Source: Termitomyces sp. T153
Lineage: Eukaryota > Basidiomycota > Agaricomycetes > Agaricales > Lyophyllaceae
Direction: 5' to 3'
Length of the DNA: 64,000 nucleotides
Assembly: GCA_018296165.2 (NCBI GenBank)
Contig: JACKQL020000005.1
Span: forward strand, 1,364,001-1,428,000
The notes under the pieces are model-generated. The model did not search any database. It saw nothing but the letters and a program-made list of their open reading frames with translations, and had not been told where the DNA came from. This document shows, piece by piece, positions 36,495-48,020 of the stretch; position 1 is the first letter of the stretch; each line of letters opens with the position of its first letter. A program made the position numbers and the translations under genes.

Positions 36495-37823
36495 CTATAT
36501 CTTCGGAGCGGACTCACTGACAGCCCTAATCTTTTCACGCAAAAGATCCTCAAGTTTCCTCGCGTCCACAGCAAACTTGGCCAACCCCTCAGGTACCTTC
36601 TCGATTGCAATACCCTCCTTCTCCAGATCCTGCATGAACAAATCCTCTGCCTGCGTCATCTCCCTCCCCTCAGTAGCAACATACCTCGGTTCTGAGTCGA
36701 GGAGGCTCCCAGTGGTACTTTGTGGCACCGGAGAAATCATATGCGCATCCAAAGTCAAGTCACCGGGTCTCCTCCTTAGCCCCTCAAGCAGCTCCGGCTG
36801 GAGGGTCAAAACATCCGGGCCTCCCTTCGGGCCGTATCGCCCCGTCTCCACGACCTCATCAACAGCCCGGAAACCCGCCGCCATAATGGTCGTCGTGCTC
36901 GAGTAGCCACACGCGTCGAATGCCGCACGGATGGTGCGCACGAGCTGGATGCCAGGGTGCTCTGATAGCGGCAGGGAAGGGTCGCGGTTACGTGCATCCC
37001 ACCAATCCTTCACGCGCCCAATGAACGGTGATATAACTGAGATTCCTGCTTGTGCGCAGGCGAGCGCTTGGACGAGGCCGAAGATGAGAGTGGCGTTTGT
37101 GTGGATTGGCGAGGAGATTGACTCGGATCCATCTGGGAGCATGGACATCGCGCGAGTTTCGAGGGCTTTGCAAGCTAGGATGCCGGAGTAGGTCCCGGGT
37201 ATCTTGATTAAGACACGGTCTCGTGTGTAGCCGAGTGCTTCAAAAAGGGAGATGAGGGTCCGGCCCTTGATATCGTGAGGTAGTGGCTAAGATTTATATA
37301 GATACTTATCATTGCGTACCTTTGCAACGATAGCATCCTTATCGTCCGCAAGACGAGGATCGATGGAAACGGAGACTCTTCCGGGAATGATATTGAGGAT
37401 CTGCATTCCAACTTGAACAAGCTAATCCGAGGGATCAAAAAGGATAGGTACGAGGGACATCAGAAAGTGCAGAGATGATTACTGGAAGGGGAATTAGAAA
37501 TGCACCAAGTAATCACAGGCCAACTCCGTTTGTGCTTCTAAATCTAACGATCCTGGCCGTGATAGAGCATATTGAACAGCAGCGTCAGTTAGATGAGCAT
37601 ATTGAGGCTTTGATATTGCAGCAAAGACGAGAGACGGGTTTGTAGTCGCGTCCTGTGGGAAAAATTCGCCGATCTCTGTAGTGTTTGAGTTTAGGAAGAA
37701 AATTAAGGTTGAGGCAAATCTAGGAACAGCAAGTTCTGAACGCGACGTACTGAGGTACTCCCCCGTGTCCGACGCGATGATTAGTCCAGACTCTTTGAGT
37801 ATGTCGAGGGCGTTTAAGGTCAT
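36495..37823 (-). CDS. TAL1: Transaldolase
   Basis: Four exons are read, with the start at ATG 37823 (MTLNALDILKESGLIIASDT). Exon 2 gives IGEFFPQDATTNPSLVFAAI, carrying the catalytic Asp of DATTNPS. Exon 3 begins LVQVGMQILNIIPGRVSVSI with the downstream VSIDPRLADD. Exon 4 has RTLISLFEALGY, then VLIKIPGTYSG with the Schiff-base lysine, NATLIFGLVQALACAQAG and SPFIGRVKDWWDAR, and ends at 36495. The family exchanges a dihydroxyacetone unit between sedoheptulose-7-phosphate and glyceraldehyde-3-phosphate in the non-oxidative pentose-phosphate pathway. All recognised active-site segments are present and the length (about 350 residues) is normal, so it is probably functional. Confidence 0.92.
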
Positions 37824-38467
37824 GCTAGTAAGAAATGAGTCGATGACGCCACGCTATGTAATTTTTTCCAAAATGTTCTCATCGTATTTTTGGTAGATGC
37901 CTACGCGTGACATGGTGTGCGTGACATCTTCATGGGCACTGATTCATAAGCACCTGTCGGGATTGCTCTGAGAACAGTGCGAATGTTCTTAGTACTATGA
38001 GACTACATTGACACGCCATTTAAGGATGTCTGTTCCAGACATGCGGGTGTTGATTGAGCTTGTAACATTCTGATCTACTAGTACATAGGAGGGTTCGGAA
38101 TTCATAAAAAATCCACGTGGTTTGGACATTTGTAATTAACAAAAGGTCCAGATTGTCCAGATAACATAGGATCCAGATAACACAGAATACTAATATACAT
38201 ACCAATCAATATTTCCACTCCCAGTAAACGTAGGTATAACCTCCAGCTCTATCCAGGTATATTTTCGTTCAGACGGCATAAGCTCCCATATTCATGTGAG
38301 AATGAGGAAGTATTCCCTCATCGACCGAATCCTTGTGACGTTTGTCAGTTCCAATTTTTGGTACGATCATCAAGAAAACACACCACACTAGGATTGGGAT
38401 CATAGATCTTGCTTTGGGAATTTTCCTCTTTCCTGTAGGGGCTAAGAGGAGATATAGGAACTGCGGT
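37824..38467. other. Upstream region of transaldolase and 3' flank of DUF6534 copy 1
   Basis: No gene is seen. Homology with the region upstream of 48021 begins at about 38400. Confidence 0.35.
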
Positions 38468-40368
38468 CTAAGGGAGCTCAAGTAACTTGAAAGGTAACAC
38501 ATAAGATTGGAAAAACCACACCTTGCTTTCTCCTAAACCATGAGGTGAAGCCTGGTCGTTACTCTGACCGACTTCCGACGTGTTTGTCGGGACATTAAAG
38601 ATTCCGGAGAAACTGACTAAGCCTGTAGATACATCCGTTTCACGGATGGATTTGCGTGCGTTCAACCTGAGGCGGCTCGTTCAATCGGATTCTTCCTGAA
38701 GCGAAAACAACATACATCGCAAGAAAACTGTTGATATACACTATCAGAAGTCATCAACGATTAGGACTCTTTTCAGTTGGAGGGCGACCTCACATTTAGT
38801 CAAAAGGAATTCTATTCCCAAGAATACAAGAGTATTCGGCATTGCCACATACTAGCAGAGCCGCATGAGGACCCAGAATTACAGTCCGTAATCTCGATTC
38901 CTTACAGTGATAAGTGCTGTCAAAGAACAAGCACTTCAAACAAAGTTAAAAAGTGCATTGAAAGAAACCGAAAGAGAATTACCTCGTCAGAAACCCAGAT
39001 ATGAGTACCATTCGGATGATCATGACAATTTTAGAGTCTGTTCTGCGGGAATCATTAGTAGAGAAAGAATGTTTACCAGCATAACTTATTACCCAGAGAG
39101 CCCGGATTTACTTCGGGTAAGATAGTAGCACATAGCAATAGCAATGACGACATCAATGCCTGTGGTCCATGCGAAGGCCGCGTAGATGACCCACTATAAC
39201 ATAAGAATGAAACATCAAGCAGTCAAGAAGCAGAGTCCAAACCCGAGACTCACCGAGATGGTTGATAGATCGGCGAAAGTGCTAGTCTCGTAACTCAAAA
39301 GAGAAAATAAAACATTAAGATTTAACCAGGAGGTGGAGAATCTAGAATCCAAACTCACGTTTTGACGGCGAGAACTGTGAAAGGAACGCATTCAGAAAAC
39401 ATTTATCACTATCAACACGGAAATCTCGCACTTATTCCGATGGCTGACAAGCGCCAAATCAGTTATGTCAGATTTAAATCTCCGTGTGAGAGCAACGTGT
39501 GACTTACCATAGCCACTGGCGACAATCGTGGCCTGTTGTTAATTCCATTCAGGCACACATGTTGACTAGCACCGTATGATAAAATAACTTACCACGACGA
39601 TGGGCCATATACGGTGATAGAGACGTCCGACTAAAAACAAAGTTTGAACTCCCATCGGAGTCGTACGGGTAATCGCAAAAAGAACGCACGCTTCCATACA
39701 CGCAAGGCGTACAACGTTTGTACAGCTACGATGATGATGACCTGATGTTAAACTCGGAAGTTCATCATCACAATCACAGGATAGAAAAAGGGCATGCCCT
39801 ACATTTATAGCTACCCCGAGCTACACAAAGCAAAGAGCGACTTATTATCAGATCAGTCGAAAAGATGAGGGGCCCACTTTGAAACTCCTACGAGGACGAT
39901 TCGGTCAAAATTCATTTGGAAGGATTTCAACAACTTACCAAACAACCAATTGGACGGCCTCCAAAGACCCGAAAGAACGTATCAAATAATGATATATGGC
40001 AGCGATGGTGAGGGATAAATGAAGCGTGTCTAGTGCCCTAAAGTTCATCATGAGAGGGAAGTTTGTGAAGACATATTTACGACCTGCCAGAGTAAAGCGA
40101 CCTGTTCGCAACACGTCAGCTTTTTTCCCAGATCCCCAGACATTGCAGACAATGAGAGGAACATACGGAATACTTGTGTATGTACCAGTCGTTCCGATAG
40201 TTTTGATAGTACAGGAATGCTTGAAGATTAGTGACCCCATAGAGGCTTTGTGAGGTATAAACGAATAAGATATAGTCCTGTCAGTGGATGCGAAGAATCA
40301 ACATACATAGCAGCTATCATCGCGCCAATAAAGGCGGCGCCCATTGTGTTGCCCAGTGTGACCTCCAT
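38468..40368 (-). CDS. DUF6534-type membrane protein, copy 1
   Basis: A many-intron gene on the minus strand. It starts MEVTLGNTMGAAFIGAMIAA (ATG 40368), then after an intron YGVTNLQAFLYYQNYRNDWY. Next come LDTLHLSLTIAAIYHYLIRS, a VVIIVAVQTLYALRVW-like exon near 39710, LYHRIWPIVV near 39600, ASGYG, STFADLSTIS, WVIYAAFAWTTGIDVVIAIA (about 39120-39190), IIRMVLISGFLTR (about 38980-39030), and a polar tail with STGLVSFSGIF ending at 38468. The series of hydrophobic helices with conserved intron positions matches the DUF6534 seven-helix family, which is common in Agaricomycetes and has no known function. Exon boundaries are approximate. Confidence 0.7.
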
Positions 40369-40927
40369 AAGAGAGATGCATACGAATTTTTTAAAGTTCC
40401 AAGTCTTAAGAGCCTCTACGGAAATGAACGGATCGTGTGAAGCTGCGTCTGAGCGCCGACCGCTTAGTACTAGCCTAGAATATCATGATAAAGAAGCATG
40501 GATCCGTATCCGGCAAAAACCGTACAGTAGCCTGAGTATAATGCCGAGCTGGACGAAGATCTGGAGGTTCCAGATTCACCGATGCCGAGACATGCATCCC
40601 GATTAGAATCTAGTATGTCTCGTGAGACCTGAGCACGGGTGGATTTCGGCGGTACATCCACAAAGCCAGTCATCGCTCGCCAGATACCACGAACAGAAGA
40701 GAGGGGAAGCAGTCGTATACCGAGTAACTCCCAATACCACAATCTTATATTTGCACCGGTTTCTTGCGTACGGTATGTACACTGTATGTGGACAACCGTA
40801 TGACGGCATATGTGGGATGGTCAATGAATGAATCAGTGGCAGCCGTCAAATTCCCAGCGTTACTGGTTAGATTGAGGGATGAAAGTTTCGCGTCCGAGAG
40901 AAGTGTTCACGAATAGGCATCTTGTTC
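40369..40927. other. Upstream region of DUF6534 copy 1
   Basis: Only shadow frames are seen. It probably contains the promoter of the minus-strand gene. Confidence 0.3.
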
Positions 40928-41116
40928 ATGATCACCCCAGGTCTCATGACTTTGTTAAATGATCAAATCTTGGACTATTCGCTCGAGACAAAGTGGAATA
41001 AAAATTTGACCATGCCGACCAACGGGCAAAGCTTAGATCTACCTCCTTACAAAGAACTCCTCACAGGTTCGAATAGCATCACCAAGAAGAAGATTGGATC
41101 ATGCTGTGCTGTTTAA
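40928..41116 (+). CDS. Small ORF ending in a CaaX-like box
   Basis: A 62-codon frame starts at ATG 40928 and ends KKKIGSCCAV-stop. Its last four residues (CCAV) fit a loose CaaX prenylation box and are preceded by a lysine cluster, as in small GTPases, G-gamma subunits and mushroom pheromone precursors. The rest (for example LDLPPYKELL) matches nothing I know, and the ER/DR-type processing site of mushroom pheromones is not evident. It may be chance or the last exon of a longer gene. Confidence 0.25.
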   Translation: MITPGLMTLLNDQILDYSLETKWNKNLTMPTNGQSLDLPPYKELLTGSNSITKKKIGSCCAV

Positions 41117-41250
41117 TAAACACTACCACTCGAAAAAGCTAAAGAGATGCCGCCGTTAGCAATCGACACTGTCAATTCTCGATTCATGTGCACGTTCACA
41201 GACGAAACATCTATAACTACGAAAGGGGGAGCATGAACAAATTTTAATGT

Positions 41251-42250
41251 TCATAACAAGCGATTATTGCAAGTACGGCAATAACATTCAGTTTCTGACA
41301 AGTTACCTCGCAGGCTCTCCTGTACACTGTCATATGTATTATTCAGCAACACTATCTGAGAAGTACGTGATCTGGATATGCCTCTCTTAGTTTGTAAGTG
41401 TTGAGAGGGGCACTCCATACATGAAACGTATATTTCCTGGTTATATCTGATAAGTTTGTCTATCAACGAGTGCACGCTAATGTATCTTCCATTAGGGAAT
41501 ATATGAGGTTTGGAACTCGAAACTTTGTATCTCAAGTCATCACAAACATTGTTCAGATTTCAATCTGTATGCTCTGATAAACTGGTGAATGATGTAACGG
41601 TATGCTTTAACATTCTACCCCCATTAACACACAGTTGGTGTGACCAATAGTCCTCGTTCTCTCTCCATATATTGAAAAGTATAAATATAATCACGTCATA
41701 TGCACAACTATTATTGCTCCAATTAGGACTTACAGGTAACTGTTGTCCTTCATTAGATGATAAATCATTGCTTACAATGTTGATCTTAGGTTTCTTTGTC
41801 ACTCCTGGTTGTAGTGTGTCAGATGCCTTTCATTTTATTGAAATTTTGTTTGTAACAATGAGTTGTTGAGATCCTTTTGCCGGGATAAACGTGGTACTAT
41901 GTGTCGGTACGCATGTTAATTGTGACTTCTTACTAATTATTTGCCACTCTATATGAGGGTGTGGCAACATGTCAAATGGTTTATGGGGGGGTCCAACAAA
42001 GAGCAGGATGTAGGTTAGGGGGCATATAATTATCTGATTTCCATAGGCGGAAAGCTGATATTACATCAACCCTTCGCGGAGCATCATAGAAGTTGCTTGG
42101 TAAATGACCAAGGTATCGCAGTACAGATATGTCATTGAGAAGTTCTAATTTGCAAAACTCTTGATGCAACACGCTGCTGGCATTGCCCCTTATTTTGGAG
42201 GAATCAAAACCTCAAAGGATTAGCATACCAGCTGCAGTAGAACTTCTCAT
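41251..42250 (-). pseudogene. Relic of a repeat-associated protein with a USP-like cysteine box
   Basis: On the minus strand consecutive frames read RRVDVISAFRLW and NLHPALCWTPPHKPFDMLPH (about 41950-42100). Then LPVSPNWSNNSCAYDVIIFI follows (about 41660-41740). A zinc-ribbon-like CMECPSQH...CYCRTC stretch lies at 41251-41430. An NxxCAYD cysteine box followed by IFILFNIW, with two CxxC pairs, resembles ubiquitin-specific-protease-like domains found in dispersed fungal repeat proteins. Stops separate the parts and the region is AT-rich and CpG-poor, so I call it a decayed fragment. The family name is an inference. Confidence 0.4.
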
Positions 42251-42648
42251 AGAAAATTGACATGTACAATATGCAAGACAAAAACACGGGGGGACAGTAT
42301 TTCAATGATTACATATACAATGGTTCCAATGATCAGCAAATTATTTGACAAACAAAATTCAAAAATTAGGTATGATGTTACCTGCTAGTAGTTTTACCTG
42401 CAAGTAAGTAGCGCACAACTATTGCAGGTGTAGCTACCACCAGACAAAGGCCAAAAGAGTAACGGGTGTTATGGATTGCTGACATTCCCAGCTGTTTGAT
42501 GATTACATATACAATAGTTTCAACGAGCAAGAATATTTTGATCACATGTCACATGGCTATTGAAGAAAAGGTCATCACATGAATGCTAACATTTTTCAAG
42601 ACACTATTTTTTTCAAACAAAATGTGTAAAGTCACATGATGGCATTAC

Positions 42649-42903
42649 TGAATCGATCAAAGCAATTGATCGAGGTCTATGCAAGTGAACTGACCCTTGC
42701 TTGACCCTGGATGTGTTGCATCACTTCACTCGAGATATCACATTGCATTGTCACATCAAGACAATGGTTCCATTGTTCTTTTTCTTTCTCACTGTTATGG
42801 ACATCATATATAGTTCAGCTACGCTATCCCTGATCCTCATCCTGCTTCCTTCTCACCACTCATGTAGAACTCGTCAGTCCTTTGGACTATGGCTTTTCTT
42901 TCT
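42649..42903 (+). repeat. Split direct repeat A1 of the DIRS element
   Basis: About 255 bp starting TGAATCGATCAAAGCAATTG. It is repeated as A2 at 46876-47131 with about 90% or more identity; most differences are CpG to TpG/CpA. Confidence 0.85.
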
Positions 42904-43005
42904 GCAGGATGCAATTTTGTCAACACAGCGTGTCAGGTCAAATGCACTCATCTTCCAAATGGCTGATTTGCTGCAACAAACTCTGTCACAACAGGAAGCA
43001 CCCCA

Positions 43006-43920
43006 TTGCCCCTGGCCATATCACCCCTGATTTTGCCTCTCTCATCCCTCACACCATTGCCAACGCTCCCATCCTTCCCATTCTCAATGTCTGATCACGA
43101 GCAATCCAACCCCAGCTCTGACAGTATCTTGCTGCAAGCACAGCCACTAGATCCTGGGCCACAAAGTAATGATGTGGCCTTAGCTGGTATGATGACTATG
43201 CTTCGTGCACTGGCAGTGCTAGCAAGTCAGTCCCCAGGCCTTTCATCTTCTCTGGCCACAGCGCAGGAGCAGACAACCCCACCCCCAGCTTTTCCAGCCT
43301 TTGTTTCAAGCGATTGTTCTTCTGCTGGTAAGTCTCTACCTGCATTATTCCCAGCTATTGAGACAAGCCTGCTGTTGGATATTGCCCACCATGAGTTTCA
43401 GCCTATGGATTTGTGCAAGCTGGACCCGACATCAAAGTTCAGGCATGCAGACATGGAACGGACTGAGTCTAATGGATCTAAAGCTACTGGCATCAAGGAC
43501 TATCCCTCCCTTCACACCCTCCTCATACCCCTCTTGACCTACTTCTTGGTCCTACAGGCCTTTGCAGCCTCCTCCGGCGATGCACATGCAACTTTTATCA
43601 TTGGACATGGCGCTGCTAGGTACTCTTCACACCTGATGATGCTCAACCAGAAGTATGAATGGTCTGCTGTGCTGCAGTATCATATCCATTTCCACCTCAG
43701 CCACTAACAGGAGATGCTAGCAGGGTCATATGCTGGCTGGGCAAAACCTGATGACCTCCTTATGACTGAGTTCTGTCTAGGCAATGCATGCACACCTGCA
43801 ACTGTGTGCAGACCTGCAGAGAAACACGATTGTGATGTCAGTTCCAAGACTTGTTTTGCTTATAACAAGGGGATATGTACTACAGCCCTGTGCCCTGATG
43901 GATGCATGCACAAGTGCTGA
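43006..43920 (+). pseudogene. DIRS gag-like protein with CCCH and CCHC zinc motifs
   Basis: The frame 43006-43707 (with MSDHEQSNPSSDSILLQAQP inside) continues after a stop into 43714-43920. Its end reads CFAYNKGICTTALCPDGCMHKC, and after a further stop KCGNKDHPKKECKK. The cysteine spacing matches the nucleic-acid-binding zinc motifs at the end of DIRS/Ngaro gag proteins. At least two stop codons interrupt it. Confidence 0.65.
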
Positions 43921-44505
43921 AAGTGTGGCAACAAAGACCACCCCAAAAAGGAGTGCAAAAAGGCATGAAGATATGCACAGGCACATTTGCGGCCCTCTGC
44001 ACAGGTTTTTTATCCAGTTCCAGCTTTGTCTTCTCAGTCTCCCATCCCTAAGTTCACCCCAAACCTCCCCAACTCTCATCTCTTTCCTCCTGGTCTGCTG
44101 CCACCACCATGTCCTAACACCAATCCTTGCTGTAATTCTCCTCCATCCCCTTCTACCCCCCAAGTCCAAGTGTCTTCACCTCTCAAGCTCAGTGCATGGC
44201 ACTATTATCTCCATGATTACCCCAAGCCTAGATTTGTAGCCACAATTCTAAATATAATTCAATTTGGTGCAAACATTGGTTTCATTGGAGATGATCATCC
44301 CCAGCCTTGCCACAACCTCAAGTCTGCCCTTGAGAACCATGCTTTTGTCGAGAATTCTATATGCTCCTTGGTTGAGCAGTCCCATGCAGTTGGTCCTTTT
44401 GCCTCCTCACCATTCACTAACTTCCGCTGCTCACCACTGGGTTCAGTGGGATGAAAGAGGAAGCTAGGGAAGCTTTGTCTGATTAACCATCTCTCATGGC
44501 CAGGC

Positions 44506-45192
44506 ATGACTTCTGTAAATGATGGCATTCCAGATGAGCAAGGGCACATCTCCTATGACATGTTCTTGTGTGCCCTGGAGGATCTGTGTTGGCTTGGCAA
44601 AGGAACACTCATGGCAAAGCTAGATCTCAAAGATGCTTTTCACCATATCCCTGTGCAAGCCAAGGACTGGCATCTTCTTGGTTTTCAATGGGGCTCAAGG
44701 TTGTATTACCTTATTGTACTGGCATTTGGACTCAAATCAGCACCTTACATTTTTAACCTCTTTGCTGAGGCTCTGCACTGGATAATCCAGCGCCACATTC
44801 TGGCATTGCTTCACCACTATCTGGACAATTTTCTCCTTTTATTTCATCACTCCATTCCCCCCTTGCTGCCTAATGCTGCAGTAGAATGGGTCTCAGGTCT
44901 TGGGAGGGAGCTTGGTCTTTCCTTTCAAGACTCTAAAACAGTCTGGCCAACTACTAAGCTCGAGTTTCTAGGGCTGGAGCTTGACTCTGACATGATGGAG
45001 GCATGTCTCCCTGCTGACAAGCTCATGTACCTCAGGGAGTTGTTGGACTCCTGGTCACACCAACGGAAGTGTTCCCTCCACCAACTGCAAGAACTTACTG
45101 GGTTCTTGCAATTTACCTCCCAAGTCATCCCTCACTCATGCTCATTCCTTCAATGGCTCTTTGATTTCCTGCTTGGAATGGCATCCTTCTAA
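44506..45192 (+). pseudogene. DIRS reverse transcriptase
   Basis: The frame holds GTLMAKLDLKDAFHHIPVQA (first catalytic Asp), WHLLGFQWGSRLYY, VLAFGLKSAPYIFNLFAEAL and HHYLDNFLLLF. The last is the active-site box, with the second Asp of YLDD replaced by Asn. KLEFLGLELDSDMMEACLP follows. These are the hallmarks of DIRS-type RTs. With YLDN the enzyme should be inactive. Confidence 0.85.
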
Positions 45193-45640
45193 TAGCTCCA
45201 TCACAACCCTCCATCTCAGTCCATACAGATGCCAGTGGATGGAAAGGCTTGGATGGAGTTGTGGCACACCATTGGTTCTCAGCTTGTACACCACAATGCT
45301 TTTGAAATCAGGATATCCAGTTTAAGGAGATTTTTGCAGTGCTTCATGCAATGCTTTGCTAGGGAGACTCATGGGCAGGTCATTGGGTCATCTTTCACTG
45401 CAATAACTCGGCAGTAGTAGTCTGGCTAAACTCAGGCACAGTGGACTTAGTGCAAAGCATGCAGGTCTTAAGGACCATTGTCATGCTAGCAGCTTCTCTC
45501 AATTTCTCCTTTTCATCAGTCTGGATTCCTACTGAAGAGAATGTGCTTGCTGATGCTGCCTCTCATTTCCAGTACAGCAAGTTTTTCCAGCTTGCCCCCT
45601 ACCTTCTCCCCAAGCTCTCATCTCAGAAATCCCTGCTCAT
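45193..45640 (+). pseudogene. DIRS RNase H-like domain
   Basis: After a stop the frame resumes with VHTDASGWKGLDGVVAHHW. It continues, with further stops, through FAVLHAML and WLNSGTVDLVQSMQVLRTIV to VWIPTEENVLADAASHFQYS. The order D...E...D resembles the RNase H module between RT and recombinase in these elements. Confidence 0.7.
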
Positions 45641-45649
45641 TGGTATGAA

Positions 45650-46699
45650 GCACATGCTAATCTCTCACCTCAAGCAGCCTTCTATCTGTGGCATGGACTC
45701 GCCACCAGTACTCAAAAGACCTATTCCACAGGCCAGCAATCCTACATTGACTTCTGCCACCTTAACCCTGGAGTCCTCAGTGAACCAGGGCACTATCTCC
45801 CAGCCACTGACCATGCCATTGTCAAATGGGTCTGCACACTCGGCGACAGAGCACTGCAGCCCAAAACCATCAAAAGTTACCTCTCAGCAGTCTGTTCCCT
45901 TCATATTGATGAAGGCCTACTATTCGACGCATGCAAATCAGAGACAGTCTGACAGGTCATTCGGGGAATCAAGTGCTATCATGGAGAGTGCACACGGAAC
46001 CCCAAGCAGCCCATCATGCTTGATGTTCTTCAGAAACTGGTAGCAGTGCCTCAGGGCACACTTAATACATTTGAGGCCTCAACCAATGCTGCCTACACAA
46101 TGGCCTGGGCAGGCTTCCTCTGTTGTGGTGAGTTTACCCTTGGAAAAAATGAAAAATTCAGCCTGGCTACACACCTGACCCGTGGCTCTGTCACCTTCCT
46201 CCCCTCATTTGATTCACCTACACATTTGAGGCTTGATCTTCCTGCCTCAAAAACAGATCCGTTTTGCAGAGGTGTCTCCATTCTCATCACAAAAGCACCT
46301 GTGGGCTCGACAACATGTGCTGTGTCAGCATTGCACCACCTTTTCTCTCTTGACCCTCAACTACACAAAGTGCCACTCTTCTCAAACCCTGATGGCTCCC
46401 CCCTCTCTAGGGATGTCTTTGTCACAATGCTCAAACAGTGTTTATCCTCCTATGGCTTTGATCTGTCAAAGTTTTCTGGCCACAGCTTCCATCGGGGCAC
46501 TGCAACAGCTGCCACAGCCATTGGCTATGCTGACCATGAGATTCAACTCTTGGGAAAGTGGTGCAGTGATGCATATAAGCTATACATCAATGTCCCATGG
46601 GAGAGGATTCTTGGACTCTCTGCTCATCTCCACATGGCTGCTTCTCACGCATACAATTTTGTGCCTCTGGCCCTCCCGTTTGCTCCTCTGGTGGCTTGA
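45650..46699 (+). pseudogene. DIRS tyrosine recombinase
   Basis: The main frame 46016-46699 contains AYTMAWAGFLCCGEFTLGKN, where an arginine is expected before CGE (CGT to TGT). It also contains SGHSFHRGTATAATAIG (the HxxR motif) and LLGKWCSDAYKLYINVPW with the nucleophilic tyrosine. The amino-terminal part, before about 46016, is frameshifted. These motifs define the tyrosine recombinase that replaces an integrase in DIRS-like elements. Confidence 0.85.
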
Positions 46700-46875
46700 G
46701 TACAGTTTCCAACTGGGACTGTGCAAGAGAGCACACAGCAACCAAATATAATCTATTTGCTTGCACATCACAGTTGTCATGCCTAAACCATATCTGAGTG
46801 TCCATCCAAAATCATCATCCTCCGCTCCTCCTTCAACACTCTCTTCTCCTCTCCAGCATCATGAGCTGAGCATAG
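46693..46875 (+). repeat. Split direct repeat B1 of the DIRS element
   Basis: About 183 bp from GGCTTGAGTACAG to GAGCTGAGCATAG, repeated as B2 at 47243-47424. It overlaps the end of the recombinase frame and abuts A2 directly. Confidence 0.85.
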
Positions 46876-47131
46876 ATGAATCAATCAAAGCAATTGATTG
46901 AGGTCTATGCAAGTGAACCAACCCTCACTTGACCCTGGATGTGTCATGTCACTTCACTCGAGATATCACATTGCATTGTCACATCAAGACAATGGTTCCA
47001 TTGTTCTTTTTCTTTCTCACTGTTATGGACATCATATATAGTTCAGCTATGCTATCCCTGATCCTTGTCCTGCTTCCTTCTCACCACTCATGTAGAACTC
47101 ATCAGTCCTTTGGACTACAGCTTTTCTTTCT
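46876..47131 (+). repeat. Split direct repeat A2 of the DIRS element
   Basis: Second copy of A1, directly after B1 with no spacer. A further 110 bp separate it from B2. Confidence 0.85.
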
Positions 47132-47242
47132 CCCACCCCTCAATTCCACTTACCCCTCTCAATTGCGTTTATCACTCATTCTCCTTCCTTTCATTCCCTC
47201 ATATTGCTTAGCACTTTGTCTTGTATTTACTTCGCCCATGCC

Positions 47243-47424
47243 GGCTTGAGTGCAGTTTCCAACTGGGACTGCGCAAGAGCGCACACAGCAACCAAATATA
47301 ATCTATTTGCTTGCACATCACAGTTGTCATGCCTAAACCATATCTGAGTGTCCATCCAACATCATCATCCTCGCTCCTCCTTCAACACTCTCTTCTCCTC
47401 TCCAGCATTGTGAGCTGAGCATAG
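47243..47424 (+). repeat. Split direct repeat B2, right end of the DIRS element
   Basis: Second copy of B1. Its final GAGCTGAGCATAG marks the probable element end at about 47424. Confidence 0.85.
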
Positions 47425-48020
47425 AGTGAGTTACATACAGCTCACGTGAGTGCTAATGTTTTTCAAGACAACAAATTTTTCATTGAATGATAATACCTCA
47501 ATCTATTCTAGATCTTGGAACAAGTTCTCCCAGTCCTTAAAATAGTTTGTGATCAGGCAGGCATGTTGTTTAACACAGCGTGAAGCCTTGTAACCTCTTA
47601 AAATTTCTAGTAGAGACCCTTGTCCAAATATGAGAAATATCCAAGGTCTGCGGTGACAACAATTTTCCATAAAATTGAACCTAGAACGTGAGTGCCAAGA
47701 AATCATGCCTTGAGAGTGAATTCATTGACTATTAAATAAATATCCTCAACTATTCTGAAAAATGTGATATAAGAGAATCCCTATGCTGCTCTGCTGGCTT
47801 TTGGTACCTTCTGTTTATTCTACAATATAGCTGAAGGTTTCAGACAAGGACTGATGCTGGACCACCTGGAAGCATGCACACAAATAAATATTTCATGAGC
47901 AATGGTCACTGAGGGTGGGACATACTATGCTGGAAGTCTCATTATAGCCTTTGCTTTGCATTTTTTTGCTATTTCTGTAGGAACTGAGTGATGATGGAGG
48001 TACCATGGTCTAAGCAACCT
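47425..48020. other. Flank between the DIRS element and DUF6534 copy 2
   Basis: No gene is seen. A 25-28 bp sequence at 47443-47470 (CACGTGAGTGCTAATGTTTT core) resembles one at 42576-42603 on the other side of the element. Confidence 0.35.

Larger units (their letters stand above)
42649..47424 (+). mobile_element. DIRS/Ngaro-type retrotransposon with split direct repeats
   Basis: The element has gag-like, RT, RNase H and tyrosine-recombinase reading frames in that order, flanked by split direct repeats A1 - ORFs - B1 - A2 - B2. No LTRs and no target-site duplication are seen, as expected for an element integrated by a tyrosine recombinase. Several in-frame stops, an RT box reading YLDN and loss of one recombinase arginine mean this copy is inactive. 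CpG is strongly depleted. It sits between the USP-like relic and the second DUF6534 gene. Confidence 0.85.
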
